Shown here in pieces: positions 54,416 through 63,232 of a DNA stretch of 64,000 nucleotides (position 1 is its first letter; every line of letters starts with the position of its first letter). This DNA comes from Aurantibacillus circumpalustris (GTDB lineage: Bacteria > Bacteroidota > Bacteroidia > B-17B0 > Aurantibacillaceae), in NCBI RefSeq assembly GCF_029625215.1, contig NZ_CP121197.1, positions 992,001 through 1,056,000 of the forward strand, in the 5' to 3' direction. The translations under genes and the position numbers were made by a program. The notes below the pieces were generated by a model that worked only from the letters and a program-made list of their open reading frames with translations, did no database searches and was not told the origin of the DNA.

Positions 54416-55042
54416 TTATTCCTCAAATGTAAGCTCGGATTTGTAAGAATATCCGTAACCTTTGCTATAATTAATACTATATTGAGAAACAAGTACAAAC
54501 TTATCACTTCTTAGTTCTTTTAATGTATAAGTAATATCAGATTGATTTCCGGTATACGTGTTTCCAAAAGTTGAAGAGCCATTTGGGTCATTAAATATAG
54601 TCACATTTGAACTAAGATTAATCACAATTTGTTCTTTATCTGAATGGTTACCAATTCCTTTCGTAAAATTTCAGGTTCCTTCCAAAGTATTAGAAGTATT
54701 ATCATTCACTTTTATTGAATTAAATCCACCATCGTTTTTAAACACCATTATATAAGAAAATGAGCCGCTATGTGAGTTTTGATAGCTGCCACCATCTGTA
54801 ACTGTTTCGAAAGTTTTTTGAGTGTAAATCGAAGTGGTTATACTTGTATGGATTCCAAGAGAGTCGGTGTTGGTGGAAGTATATTCCTCTGTACCAGTTG
54901 TTAAGTGCCATTGCCTGGAAAGTCTTGCTGTTCTTGTTTTCAACGAAATAGAAGGATCATTCTCTCCTTTTTTAAGGCATCCTGATAAGCAACAAAGTAT
55001 AAAAACTAAAATTATATTAATGAAGATGGTTTTTAATTTCAT
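54416..55042 (-). pseudogene. Lipoprotein of the 'KKGENDP' family, interrupted by an in-frame TGA
   Basis: The N-terminal part (MKLKTIFINIILVFILCCLSGC, lipid Cys22, then LKKGENDPSISLKTRTARLSRQW) is followed by beta-strand-rich sequence up to LEGT, where TGA (54671-54673) stands. The same frame continues as NFTKGIGNHSDKEQIVINLSSN ... ELTFEE. In the neighbour paralogue the corresponding codon is TGG (RTWNFT), so one G-to-A change created the stop. It could make a truncated lipoprotein. The lipocalin-like assignment is by general resemblance only. Confidence 0.75.
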
Positions 55043-55062
55043 GGGTTTTAAAAACTAAACTA

Positions 55063-55694
55063 TTATTGTATAAATATGAGTTCCGAATTGTGTTTATACG
55101 TGCCTCCACTATTGCTTGTGGAACTGTATTCAGAGACTAAAACAATTTTTTTATCTCTCAGTTCTTTTAGGTTGTAAGTAATATCAGTTTTGTTGCCGTC
55201 AAGGACCCCGTCATTATTATTAATTGAGTTTGCTCCTGTTGAATTAAAAGACTGCGAGGTAAGATTAATAACTAGTTGTTCTTTGTTATTATGTTTGCAA
55301 CATTGCTTGTAAAGTTCCACGTTCTTTTTAGAATGTTTGTGTTGACGTTGTCATAAATACTCGTGGAAGTATAGCTGCCATCATCTTTGAATTCCATTTC
55401 GTATGAAAGGCTTCCTGTCTCAACGCGAGTGTTGTTAGGCATTTCAGTCCTTTGCTCATAAGAGTTATTAGAATATGTTGTAATTCTTTTATCAAAACGC
55501 CCGCCTTGACTATCAAAAACATTATTACCCGAAACCACATCTGTGCCACTTTGTATTTTCCATTTTCCCACAACCCTTGCTTTTCTTGATACAAATGAAA
55601 TATCTGGGTCATTTTCGCCTTTTTTAAGGCAGCTTGACAAGCAACAAATGGCGATCGCAGCAAGCGTTATAAAATAAATGCGGTTTAATTTCAT
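55063..55694 (-). pseudogene. Lipoprotein of the 'KKGENDP' family, frameshifted
   Basis: A tandem paralogue, 20 nt upstream of the previous one. MKLNRIYFITLAAIAICCLSSC (Cys22), LKKGENDPDISFVSRKARVVGKWKI and the strand pattern match the neighbour. The first frame runs through KRTWNFTSNVAN and then ends within a few codons; the rest (HNNKEQLVINLTSQSF ... ELIFIQ) is in the -1 frame. Aligning with the copy shows that a single base is missing near 55293. No slippery heptamer is visible, so a mutation or a sequencing error is more likely than programmed frameshifting. Confidence 0.75.
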
Positions 55695-55772
55695 GGTTTA
55701 AATTTGGGTAAAGAATGCACAAAAATAATCTTTTTAAACACTAGTTGACAGAAAATAAATTCGAAAACAGAC

Positions 55773-56732
55773 CTACTTTACTAGATTATGTTCTTTCAAA
55801 TTCACCAACATGTTCTCGACTAATTTTGGTAAATCATATTTCACCTTCCAGCCCCAGTCTTTCTGTGCGAAAGAATCATCAATGCTTTTTGGCCAGCTAT
55901 CTGCAATGGCTTGTCTAAAATCTGGTTTATAGCTAATACTAAAATTAGGAATGTGTTTTTTTATTTCTGTAGCAATGTCTTTAGGACTAAAACTAATGCC
56001 AGATAAATTATAACTGCCACGAAGTTTTATATTTTCAGATGGCGCATGCATAATTTCAATTGTGGCGCGAATAGCGTCTTCCATGTGCATCATGGGCAAA
56101 GCAGTGTTTTCACTTAAGAAAGATTCGTACTTGCTGTTTTTTAAGGCTTCGTGAAAAATATGAACGGCATAATCTGTGGTTCCGCCACCCGGAGCGCTTT
56201 TCCATCCTATTAAGCCGGGGTAACGTAAACTTCTAACGTCAACGCCATGTTTTTTAAAATACCATTCGCACCACCTTTCACCTGCTTGTTTACTTATCCC
56301 ATAAATGGTAGAAGGCTCCATCACAGTAAATTGTGGTGTGTTTTCTTGCGGGGTAGTTGGGCCAAAAACCGCGATCGAACTTGGCCAATAAATTTGTTTG
56401 ATGTGTTTTTCTTTGGCAAGATCTAAAACATGAAATAAACTTTCCATATTTAATTTCCACGCAAACATTGGGTTTTGTTCACCTGTTGCAGATAACATGG
56501 CAGCTAAATGATAAATCTGAGTAATATTATGTTTTTTAACAATGCTAAATAAAGCGTCTTTGTTTAGAGCGTCCAATACTTCAAAAGGGTTCACTTTAAA
56601 AACATCTGACTTTCTAAGGTCGGAGGCAACCACATTATTTTCGCCGTAAATCTTTGATAAATTTTCGGTTAATTCAACTCCAATTTGCCCTCCGGCTCCT
56701 ATGATTAATACCTTTTCTTGCGTGTTTGACAT
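55773..56732 (-). CDS. tdh: L-threonine 3-dehydrogenase, SDR (UDP-galactose epimerase-like) type
   Basis: A 319-residue short-chain dehydrogenase. The NAD motif is LIIGAGGQIGVEL; AAMLSATGEQNPMFAWKLNMESLFHVLDLA, SSIAVFGP and YGISKQAGERWCEWYF (Tyr...Lys catalytic pair) follow; LRYPGLIGWKSAPGGGTTDYAV is the signature of the epimerase-like threonine dehydrogenases that oxidise Thr to 2-amino-3-oxobutyrate. The start is the ATG at 56732 (MSNTQEKVLIIGAGG); a GTG 4 codons earlier is less likely. TACGTTTG 42 nt upstream is a plausible -7 box. It stands alone and diverges from trhO. Confidence 0.88.
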   Translation of the reverse strand: MSNTQEKVLIIGAGGQIGVELTENLSKIYGENNVVASDLRKSDVFKVNPFEVLDALNKDALFSIVKKHNITQIYHLAAMLSATGEQNPMFAWKLNMESLFHVLDLAKEKHIKQIYWPSSIAVFGPTTPQENTPQFTVMEPSTIYGISKQAGERWCEWYFKKHGVDVRSLRYPGLIGWKSAPGGGTTDYAVHIFHEALKNSKYESFLSENTALPMMHMEDAIRATIEIMHAPSENIKLRGSYNLSGISFSPKDIATEIKKHIPNFSISYKPDFRQAIADSWPKSIDDSFAQKDWGWKVKYDLPKLVENMLVNLKEHNLVK

Positions 56733-56774
56733 GACTTTTATCACCTAATGGTTTGGAACAATTTTGTATCTTTA

Positions 56775-56782
56775 CAAACGTA
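56775..56782 (-). promoter_or_regulatory. -7 box (TACGTTTG) upstream of tdh
   Basis: A perfect TAnnTTTG match on the minus strand, 42 nt before the tdh ATG. The -33 position lacks a clear TTG. Confidence 0.4.
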
Positions 56783-56896
56783 AAAAGAATTTTTGATTTA
56801 AAGAGTTTTTGAGTTTTAGATTTATTGCTTAATTCCAAGATTTACCTTTAAAAGTTCCATTACAGATAATATAACCTGCAATTATTTTTATCACTT

Positions 56897-57961
56897 ATGT
56901 CAATTTTAGTAAACCGAACCGACAAAAACGTTTTAAAACAACGTTTAAAAGAAGAAAACATTAAACGTAAAACCATTTCGTTTTACCGTTATGTAAACAT
57001 TCCCGAACCAAACGAGCTTAGAAACGAACTCTACAAAGCCTGGAGCGAATGGAATTGTTTTGGCCGCATTTATCTGGCCAAAGAAGGTATTAATGCACAA
57101 ATGAGTGTACCCGAAGATAACTGGGAAGCCTTCTGGAATCAAGTAAATTCGTTGCCTTACTTTAAGGATATGCTTTTTAAACACGCAGTAGACGGAAACG
57201 GTAAATCTTTTTATAAACTCATTGTTAAGGTGCGTGATAAGATTGTTGCTGATGGTATTCATGAAGAAAATTTTGATCCAGCCAACACAGGTTCTTATCT
57301 GGATGCCAAAGGATTTAATAAAGCCATTGAAGATGAAAACACGATTGTGATTGATATGCGCAATCATTATGAAAGTGAAGTGGGAAGGTTTGAGCGAGCT
57401 TTTTGTCCGGATGCCGATACTTTTAGAGAAGAGTTACCCTTGGTAATTGATTATTTAAAAGGACAAGAAGATAAAAAGGTAGTGATGTATTGTACTGGTG
57501 GTATACGCTGCGAAAAGGCAAGTGCTTATTTTAAACATAAAGGATTTAAAGATGTAAATCACTTAAAAGGTGGCATTATTCAATACGCGCAAGAAATAAA
57601 GGAACAAAATTTAGAGAGTAAATTTAAAGGTGTAAATTTTGTTTTTGATGAACGAATAGGAGAAAGAATTACAGAAGATATTTTATCTGAATGCCATCAA
57701 TGCGGCAAGCCATGCGACACACATGTAAATTGTAAGAACGACGACTGTCATTTACTTTTTATACAGTGTGAGGAATGCTCTGATAAAATGAATGGCTGTT
57801 GCACGCCAGAGTGTGTGCGCATTGCAGCACTTCCAATAGAAGAACAACGTGAATTAAGAAAAGGACGCGTTAAAAATGGACCTGAGTGTTTGTCGGTTTA
57901 TAAAAGCCGTTTACGCCCGAATTTAAAGGAAATATTAAAAAATAACTTATCTTTAAAATAA
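56897..57961 (+). CDS. trhO: tRNA uridine(34) hydroxylase (TrhO)
   Basis: A 354-residue enzyme that hydroxylates U34 of several tRNAs, the first step toward 5-oxyacetyl/methoxy-uridine. Residues ~25-125 form the N-terminal ferredoxin-like domain (FYRYVNIPEPNELRNELYKAW, AKEGINAQMSVPEDNW); the rhodanese domain has VIDMRNHYESEVGRF and the active loop YCTGGIRCEKA with Cys199. A Cys-rich tail (CHQCGKPCDTHVNC, CEECSDKMNGCCTPEC) is normal for the longer family members. A 180-residue lipoprotein gene follows. Confidence 0.92.
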   Translation: MSILVNRTDKNVLKQRLKEENIKRKTISFYRYVNIPEPNELRNELYKAWSEWNCFGRIYLAKEGINAQMSVPEDNWEAFWNQVNSLPYFKDMLFKHAVDGNGKSFYKLIVKVRDKIVADGIHEENFDPANTGSYLDAKGFNKAIEDENTIVIDMRNHYESEVGRFERAFCPDADTFREELPLVIDYLKGQEDKKVVMYCTGGIRCEKASAYFKHKGFKDVNHLKGGIIQYAQEIKEQNLESKFKGVNFVFDERIGERITEDILSECHQCGKPCDTHVNCKNDDCHLLFIQCEECSDKMNGCCTPECVRIAALPIEEQRELRKGRVKNGPECLSVYKSRLRPNLKEILKNNLSLK

Positions 57962-57977
57962 ATTAAACCCCCCGCGC

Positions 57978-58520
57978 ATGAAAAAAATAATTACAGTTTT
58001 ATTAGGAATCTTAATATTTGTTGGATTTAGTTCTTGTGAAAAATTAAAAGAAGAGGTCAACAAGGCAGTTGAGTTTGACATGAATTACGCAAGTGAAACG
58101 ACCGTGCCATCTTCAAGTATTGCTGCTTCACAGGTGCTCGAAATTAACACTCCCGAAATTGCAACCGAATCCTCTTCTCGTTTCGGTTCTGAGGGAACAA
58201 GCTCAAGTTTGATCAGCGAAATAAAATTTAAAAAATTGACAATCTCCAATTCCAATGGTAATTTGGATTTTTTAGATTCATTGTCTATTTATATTCAAAG
58301 CCCGGGGCAGCCTGGAGAATTAGTAGCATCTAAATTAATTGTTCCAAAAAGCGTTTCCTCTTTCGAGTGCGACTTAACAGATTTAAATGTTAAGGAGTAT
58401 CTTTTTAAAGAAAAAATTCAATTTAAAGTTGTCGCCAGAGTTACTTCAGGAGGAGTCTCAGCAGGTGATCAAAAACTTAAATTGGAAGAAATATTGCACG
58501 TAAAAGGAAAACTACTTTAA
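57978..58520 (+). CDS. Hypothetical lipoprotein, 180 aa
   Basis: Family not recognised. The lipoprotein signal ends FVGFSSC with Cys20. The mature chain is Ser/Glu-rich, with 'FDMNYASETTVPSSSIAASQVLEINTPEIATESSSRFGSEGTSS' and then strands (EIKFKKLTISNSNGNLDFLDSLSIYIQSPGQPGELVASKLIVP) that suggest an Ig-like beta sandwich. It lies between trhO (16 nt) and hmgA (12 nt) on one strand and could be part of the same transcript, with no clear functional link. Confidence 0.65.
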   Translation: MKKIITVLLGILIFVGFSSCEKLKEEVNKAVEFDMNYASETTVPSSSIAASQVLEINTPEIATESSSRFGSEGTSSSLISEIKFKKLTISNSNGNLDFLDSLSIYIQSPGQPGELVASKLIVPKSVSSFECDLTDLNVKEYLFKEKIQFKVVARVTSGGVSAGDQKLKLEEILHVKGKLL

Positions 58521-58532
58521 TCAACGAGTAAA

Positions 58533-59690
58533 ATGCCGATCTATCATAAACTAGGGGAAATCCCGCAAAAGAGACATACAGTTTTTAAAAGCAAAAAAGG
58601 TAATTATTATTACGAACAACTTTTTGGCACCGAAGGGTTTAGCGGTATGGATTCATTATTATACCATGTTCACCGTCCAACTCAGGTAAAAGAAATTCTT
58701 AAAAGTTATTCGGTTGAACCTAAAATTGCGATTGGTAAAAACATAAAAGCTCTTCTACTTAAAGGCTTTGAAATAAAGCCTGCAGCAGATTTTTTAGAAA
58801 GTAGAAAAACACTTTTAGTAAATTCTGATTGTGCGATTGGTTTGGCAGCCCCAACAAAAAGTCAGACGGAGTATTTTTACAAAAATGCAGATGCGGATGA
58901 AATGCTTTTTATTCATAAAGGAAAAGGCACGCTGAAAACAATGATGGGTAACATCGATTTTGAATACGGTGATTACTTGATTATTCCACGCGGCATGATT
59001 TATCAAATGCATTTTGAAACATCGGATAACCGTTTGTTGTTTTGTGAAAGCCATTCTCCATACTATACACCGAAGAGATACAAAAACTCACAAGGACAAT
59101 TGTTAGAACATTCGCCGTTTTGTGAAAGGGATTATAAGTTGCCAACAGTTCTTGAAACGAACGATAAAAAGGGAGATTTTATCATAAAAATAAAAAAGGA
59201 AGGCATGATGCATGAAATGGTTTATGCAACGCATCCTTTTGATGTAGTGGGTTGGGACGGTTATAATTTTCCTTGGGGAATGTCTATCCATAATTTCGAA
59301 CCACTTACAGGGCGTGTGCATCAACCACCTCCAGTGCATCAAACATTCGAAACCTCAACATTTGTAGTTTGCAGTTTTTGTCCGCGCATTTACGACTACC
59401 ATCCTCTAGCTATTCCAGCGCCATACAACCATAGTAATATAGATAGTGATGAAGTGCTGTATTATGTTGATGGTGATTTTATGAGCCGCAATAATATTGA
59501 ACAAGGGCATATTACATTACACCCAAAAGGCATTCCTCACGGACCTGCTCCGGGAGCGATGGAGCGCAGTATAGGTCAGAAAGATACACAAGAGCTGGCA
59601 GTGATGATCGACACTTTTAGACCACTCATGGTTACCGAAGAGGCCATGGGTATTGATGATGGGAAGTATTATAAAAGTTGGGTGGAGTAA
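58533..59690 (+). CDS. hmgA: Homogentisate 1,2-dioxygenase
   Basis: Non-haem Fe(II) cupin dioxygenase that opens homogentisate to maleylacetoacetate, in tyrosine and phenylalanine breakdown. The 385-residue length is the shorter form I associate with this phylum. Motifs are 'NADADEMLFIHKGKGTLKTMMGNIDFEYGDYLIIPRG', 'MSIHNFEPLTGRVHQPPPVHQTF', 'CPRIYDYHPLAIPAPYNHSNIDSDEVLYYVDG' with His and acidic ligands, and 'LHPKGIPHGPAPG'. No hppD or fahA gene is nearby. The stop codon directly abuts that of trpS. Confidence 0.92.
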   Translation: MPIYHKLGEIPQKRHTVFKSKKGNYYYEQLFGTEGFSGMDSLLYHVHRPTQVKEILKSYSVEPKIAIGKNIKALLLKGFEIKPAADFLESRKTLLVNSDCAIGLAAPTKSQTEYFYKNADADEMLFIHKGKGTLKTMMGNIDFEYGDYLIIPRGMIYQMHFETSDNRLLFCESHSPYYTPKRYKNSQGQLLEHSPFCERDYKLPTVLETNDKKGDFIIKIKKEGMMHEMVYATHPFDVVGWDGYNFPWGMSIHNFEPLTGRVHQPPPVHQTFETSTFVVCSFCPRIYDYHPLAIPAPYNHSNIDSDEVLYYVDGDFMSRNNIEQGHITLHPKGIPHGPAPGAMERSIGQKDTQELAVMIDTFRPLMVTEEAMGIDDGKYYKSWVE

Positions 59691-60662
59691 TTAATACCCC
59701 AAAACATCTCTTATTTGTTTCAATTTTTCGTTCGCCAGTTTATTCGCTTTAGCTTCACCGATTGCTAACTCTTTTTCAAGTAGACCGGGATTTGACATCA
59801 AGTGATCGTATGTTTTCCGCTGCTCTTTAAATTTATCTAAAATTAATTCGAGCAAAGCTGTTTTGGCATGACCATAACCAAAGCCGCCTTTTAAATAATT
59901 TTGTCGCATGCTTTCTATTTGTTCAGTATTTCCAAGAAGTGCGTAGAGTTTAAAAGTATTATCGGTTTCAGGATCTTTAGGATCTTCCAAACTTTTACTA
60001 TCACTTACAATACTCATTACTACTTTTTTCAATTCTTTTTCAGGAAGAAAAATATTGATGAAGTTGTTATACGACTTACTCATTTTTTGTCCATCAATTC
60101 CAGGAACAATCATCACCTTAGAATCGGTAAGCGCTTCAGGAACAACTAAAACTTCTTTTCCAATTTTATGGTTGAAGGAGTTGGCAATGTCGGCGGCTAT
60201 TTCAAGGTGTTGCAATTGATCTTTTCCAACCGGAACAAATTGTGCATCGTATAATAAAATATCGGCAGCCATTAAAACTGGGTAGGTAAATAAACCGGCA
60301 TTCACATCACTTAAACGCTCACTTTTATCTTTAAATGAATGCGCATTGGCCAACATTGGAAAGGGTGTAAAACAATTTAAATACCAGGTTAACTCAGTAA
60401 CTTGCGGCACTCTACTTTGTCGGTAGAAGATGGTTCTATGTGGATCTAATCCAAACGCTAACCAAGTTGCCGCAACAGCTCGTGTACTGCTCTTAATAAA
60501 TTCTGGATCTTTTTTGCTGGTGAGCGTGTGAAGATCTGCAATAAAAAACAAACTATTGTTTTCTGCTTTTTTACTTAATTCTATGGCGGGTACAATGGCG
60601 CCGAGAATGTTTCCCAGATGAGGAATGTTTGTACTTTGAATACCGGTTAAAATGCGTGACAT
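59691..60662 (-). CDS. trpS: Tryptophanyl-tRNA synthetase
   Basis: Class I synthetase, 323 residues. The N-terminus SRILTGIQSTNIPHLGNILGAI has the HIGH-type motif PHLGN; 'FFIADLHTLT' and the binding-site block 'MAADILLYDAQFVPVGKDQLQHLEIAADIANSFNHK' follow; KMSKSYNN is intact, then the helical C-terminus. TACATTTG 12 nt before the ATG is its probable -7 box. It is head-to-tail with the FAD protein gene upstream, about 26 nt away. Confidence 0.96.
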   Translation of the reverse strand: MSRILTGIQSTNIPHLGNILGAIVPAIELSKKAENNSLFFIADLHTLTSKKDPEFIKSSTRAVAATWLAFGLDPHRTIFYRQSRVPQVTELTWYLNCFTPFPMLANAHSFKDKSERLSDVNAGLFTYPVLMAADILLYDAQFVPVGKDQLQHLEIAADIANSFNHKIGKEVLVVPEALTDSKVMIVPGIDGQKMSKSYNNFINIFLPEKELKKVVMSIVSDSKSLEDPKDPETDNTFKLYALLGNTEQIESMRQNYLKGGFGYGHAKTALLELILDKFKEQRKTYDHLMSNPGLLEKELAIGEAKANKLANEKLKQIRDVLGY

Positions 60663-60674
60663 AATTTAAAATAA

Positions 60675-60682
60675 CAAATGTA
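60675..60682 (-). promoter_or_regulatory. -7 box (TACATTTG) upstream of trpS
   Basis: A perfect TAnnTTTG match on the minus strand, 12 nt before the trpS ATG and before the stop of the upstream gene. No clear -33 element. Confidence 0.4.
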
Positions 60683-60688
60683 ATCTTT

Positions 60689-62263
60689 TTAATAATTTAA
60701 TTTATCTGCGCAGCGTTCTCCATCCATTGCAGCACTTACAATCCCTCCGGCATAACCCGCGCCTTCGCCACAAGGAAACAAATTTTTTAATTGTGGATGA
60801 CTTAGCAAATCTTTATCTCGGGGAATTCTAACTGGCGTTGAAGTCCTTGATTCCACACCTACAATAAGGGCTTCATTCGTCAAGTAGCCACGCATCTTTC
60901 CACCAAAGGCTTTAAACCCTTCCTTAAGAGTTGGACCGACTAACTTACCTAATACTTGCTGCATCTCCACACTTTTTAAACCAGGTTGGTAACTGCAATC
61001 GGGCAAAGAAGAACTTATTCTTCCATTTGTGAAGTCCTGCAATCGTTGTGCTGGTGCAGTTTGTGTTTTCCCTCCTAGTTGCCAAGCCGAGTGTTCAAAT
61101 TGTTTTTGTAATTCTAAACCTGCTAAAGCACCGTGTTGTTTGTAGATGTTAAAATCTTTTAGATCGAGTCCAACAACAATACCACTATTGGCGTAAGGGT
61201 TATTTCTTTTACTCGGACTCCAACCATTCGTAACAACTTCCTCCTGGCTTGTCGCACAGGGAGCAATGATTCCACCTGGGCACATACAAAAAGAATACAC
61301 CCCATAGCCTTTTATTTGTTGTACCAAACTATAACTTGCAGCTGGTAAAAAGTGACGTTTTTCAATAACCTCTTGCATACTGCCGCAATGATATTGTATA
61401 CTATCAACTAAAGATTGTGGATGCTCAACGCGAACACCTAAGGCAAAAGGTTTAGCTTCTAGATGAAGTTTTTTGTCGTTCAGAAGTTCGTATATGTCAC
61501 GAGCGGAGTGACCTGTAGCTAAAATGACATTTTGAACAATAAGATCTTGTTCAACTGATTCGTTCTTAATTTGAATGGAAGTAATTTTTTCGTCGTTGGT
61601 TTTGAAATCTACAAGTTTGCTATTGAATAGTACTTCACCCCCAGAACGAAGAATTGTTTCACGCATAAATTGTATGAGCTGCGGTAATTTATTGGTACCA
61701 ATATGAGGATGGGCGTCAATTAAAATTTCTTCGCTTGCGCCATGAAAAACAAAGGTCTTGAGTATTTTATCAATATCACCACGTTTGTTTGATCGCGTGT
61801 AAAGCTTACCGTCGCTGTATGTTCCGGCACCGCCTTCGCCAAAACAATAATTGCTTTCAGGATTTACAATTTGTTCTTTATTTATTGCTGCGAGATCACG
61901 CCTGCGTGCTTTTACATCTTTTCCTCTTTCAATAATTATTGGTTTTATTCCTAATACAATACACCGTAAAGCCGCGAAAAGTCCAGCTGGACCCGCACCA
62001 ATGATATGACATGTTTTTTGGGAGGAAGAAACATCGGGATAATTTAATTGTATTTTTTCTGAAAGAATTTCTTCATCAACCGAAGCAAGAACGGTGAGAT
62101 TAATTCTTATTTTTCGTCCGCGTGCGTCAATGCTACGTTTCAAAATTTTAAGATGGAGGGTGTTATTTTCTTCGAGAGAAAGTTGTTGTTTGATTTCTTC
62201 TTTAAGAAGAGCTTCACTCAAAGCGGTTTGCGGACTAACCTGTAGTTGTATTTTTGTTTGCAT
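60689..62263 (-). CDS. COG2509-type FAD-dependent dehydrogenase
   Basis: A 524-residue flavoprotein of the conserved COG2509 group. The N-terminal ~90 residues form a small ferredoxin-like part; GAGPAGLFAALRCIVLGIKPIIIERGKDVKAR is the FAD site; 'ESNYCFGEGGAGTYSDGKLYTRSNKRG', 'VILATGHSARDIYELL', 'FALGVRVEHPQSLVDSIQYH', 'GVYSFCMCPGGIIAP' and 'FPCGEGAGYAGGIVSAAMDGERCAD' are all family features. The substrate is unknown. It lies upstream of trpS and downstream of porT, on the same strand as both. Confidence 0.9.
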   Translation of the reverse strand: MQTKIQLQVSPQTALSEALLKEEIKQQLSLEENNTLHLKILKRSIDARGRKIRINLTVLASVDEEILSEKIQLNYPDVSSSQKTCHIIGAGPAGLFAALRCIVLGIKPIIIERGKDVKARRRDLAAINKEQIVNPESNYCFGEGGAGTYSDGKLYTRSNKRGDIDKILKTFVFHGASEEILIDAHPHIGTNKLPQLIQFMRETILRSGGEVLFNSKLVDFKTNDEKITSIQIKNESVEQDLIVQNVILATGHSARDIYELLNDKKLHLEAKPFALGVRVEHPQSLVDSIQYHCGSMQEVIEKRHFLPAASYSLVQQIKGYGVYSFCMCPGGIIAPCATSQEEVVTNGWSPSKRNNPYANSGIVVGLDLKDFNIYKQHGALAGLELQKQFEHSAWQLGGKTQTAPAQRLQDFTNGRISSSLPDCSYQPGLKSVEMQQVLGKLVGPTLKEGFKAFGGKMRGYLTNEALIVGVESRTSTPVRIPRDKDLLSHPQLKNLFPCGEGAGYAGGIVSAAMDGERCADKLNY

Positions 62264-62368
62264 AGGATGGAAGATTTTTATTCTTCATTACGAGTACAAA
62301 TTACATTAATTCTATGAACACATACAAATGTTTGGCAGTAAAAACAATTTTGAGATGAGGATATAGAC

Positions 62369-63127
62369 TTATCCTTCAAAAGTAATACTAAATACTACCA
62401 TGCGTGAGCGCATTTTATCGATGCTGTTTGTGAACACACTGTTTTCTTTTTTAAGAAGATTTTTTGTGCCGATCAGGAGTTTGAGTTCAAAGCCAAGTTT
62501 AAAGTATTGCAAATAAAAATCAGTTCCAGCACCGGCACTGTAAAAGAAATCGTCGCGCAGTACTTTCACAGCGTCGTCTAATTGATTAGAGCCTCCTGCA
62601 GAGCCGCTTCCGGCTTTTTTACGTGCAGAAAGATCTAAAATATAGCCACCGCCTCCAATGACATAAGCAGAAAAATTACTTTGTCGTTTAGATTGTATTT
62701 TTAATTCAAGAGGAAATATTAAGAAAACAGATTCAACTGTTTTTTCGAAGATCTTAAGGCTGTCGCGATCACTTGTGGCAAGCGTGTATTCAACTTTACG
62801 CGTTCCAAAACTAATATTTGGAGTAAGCCTTAAGCGTACATATTCAAAAAGTCTTGCGTCCGCTACAAGACCAATTGCAAAGCCAACAGAAGGTTTAGAA
62901 TAAACTGTTTTCATTCTGAAACGTGATTCACCAATAACAGTATCGGGAAACATTGAGTTAGGCACAGGATTAATTCTAAAATCAGTTTGATTACCAGCAA
63001 TTGTAAAACCGAAGTTGAGTTTTCGGCTATAGTAATTCCTCAAATTTACACCGTAGCCGTCGCTTTCTTGAGCAAATGCAAGAATGGAATTTAAAAATGC
63101 AATAAGTATTAAGGCTATTCTTTTCAG
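62369..63127 (-). CDS. porT: PorT-like T9SS component with an unusual start codon
   Basis: A beta-barrel membrane protein of the PorT family: 'NLRNYYSRKLNFGFTIAGNQTDFRI', 'KPSVGFAIGLVADARLFEYVRLRLTPNISFGTRKVEYTL', 'IFPLELKIQSKR' and a C-terminal 'RMVVFSITFEG' strand. PorT is needed for type IX secretion, which fits the many sorting-domain proteins here. The in-frame sequence upstream of residue LRNYY codes a good signal peptide only when started at CTG 63127: L/M-KRIALILIAFLNSILAFAQ. Between this and the in-frame TAG at 63149-63151 there is no ATG, GTG or TTG; other options are ATT 63136 and CTG 63148. The gene would be 252 residues. Confidence 0.78.
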   Translation of the reverse strand: MKRIALILIAFLNSILAFAQESDGYGVNLRNYYSRKLNFGFTIAGNQTDFRINPVPNSMFPDTVIGESRFRMKTVYSKPSVGFAIGLVADARLFEYVRLRLTPNISFGTRKVEYTLATSDRDSLKIFEKTVESVFLIFPLELKIQSKRQSNFSAYVIGGGGYILDLSARKKAGSGSAGGSNQLDDAVKVLRDDFFYSAGAGTDFYLQYFKLGFELKLLIGTKNLLKKENSVFTNSIDKMRSRMVVFSITFEG

Positions 63128-63217
63128 AGAGTTAATAACGTGTTTCAGCTAGGTTAAATTGTGTAAAGTTATTGATTTTGTTGGGTTTAATATTAGTCTA
63201 AAACTAATAAAAAACCC

Positions 63218-63225
63218 TAAATTTG
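63218..63225 (+). promoter_or_regulatory. -7 box (TAAATTTG) 7 nt before panD
   Basis: A perfect TAnnTTTG match 7 nt before the panD ATG; TTAG lies 21 nt upstream as a weak -33 element. A near-leaderless message would result. Confidence 0.45.
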
Positions 63226-63232
63226 TGCCCTT

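Noticed and set aside
54671-54673. Possible reassignment of TGA to tryptophan (the interrupted gene has TGA where its paralogue has TGG).
   Set aside because: Other genes in the window end at TGA (for example purT with ATGA overlap), and the remaining genes read tryptophan as TGG. A simple nonsense mutation fits.
55285-55300. Programmed -1 frameshift in the second KKGENDP lipoprotein.
   Set aside because: No X-XXY-YYZ slippery heptamer and no downstream stem-loop is visible at the shift; the loss of one base restores the alignment to the paralogue.
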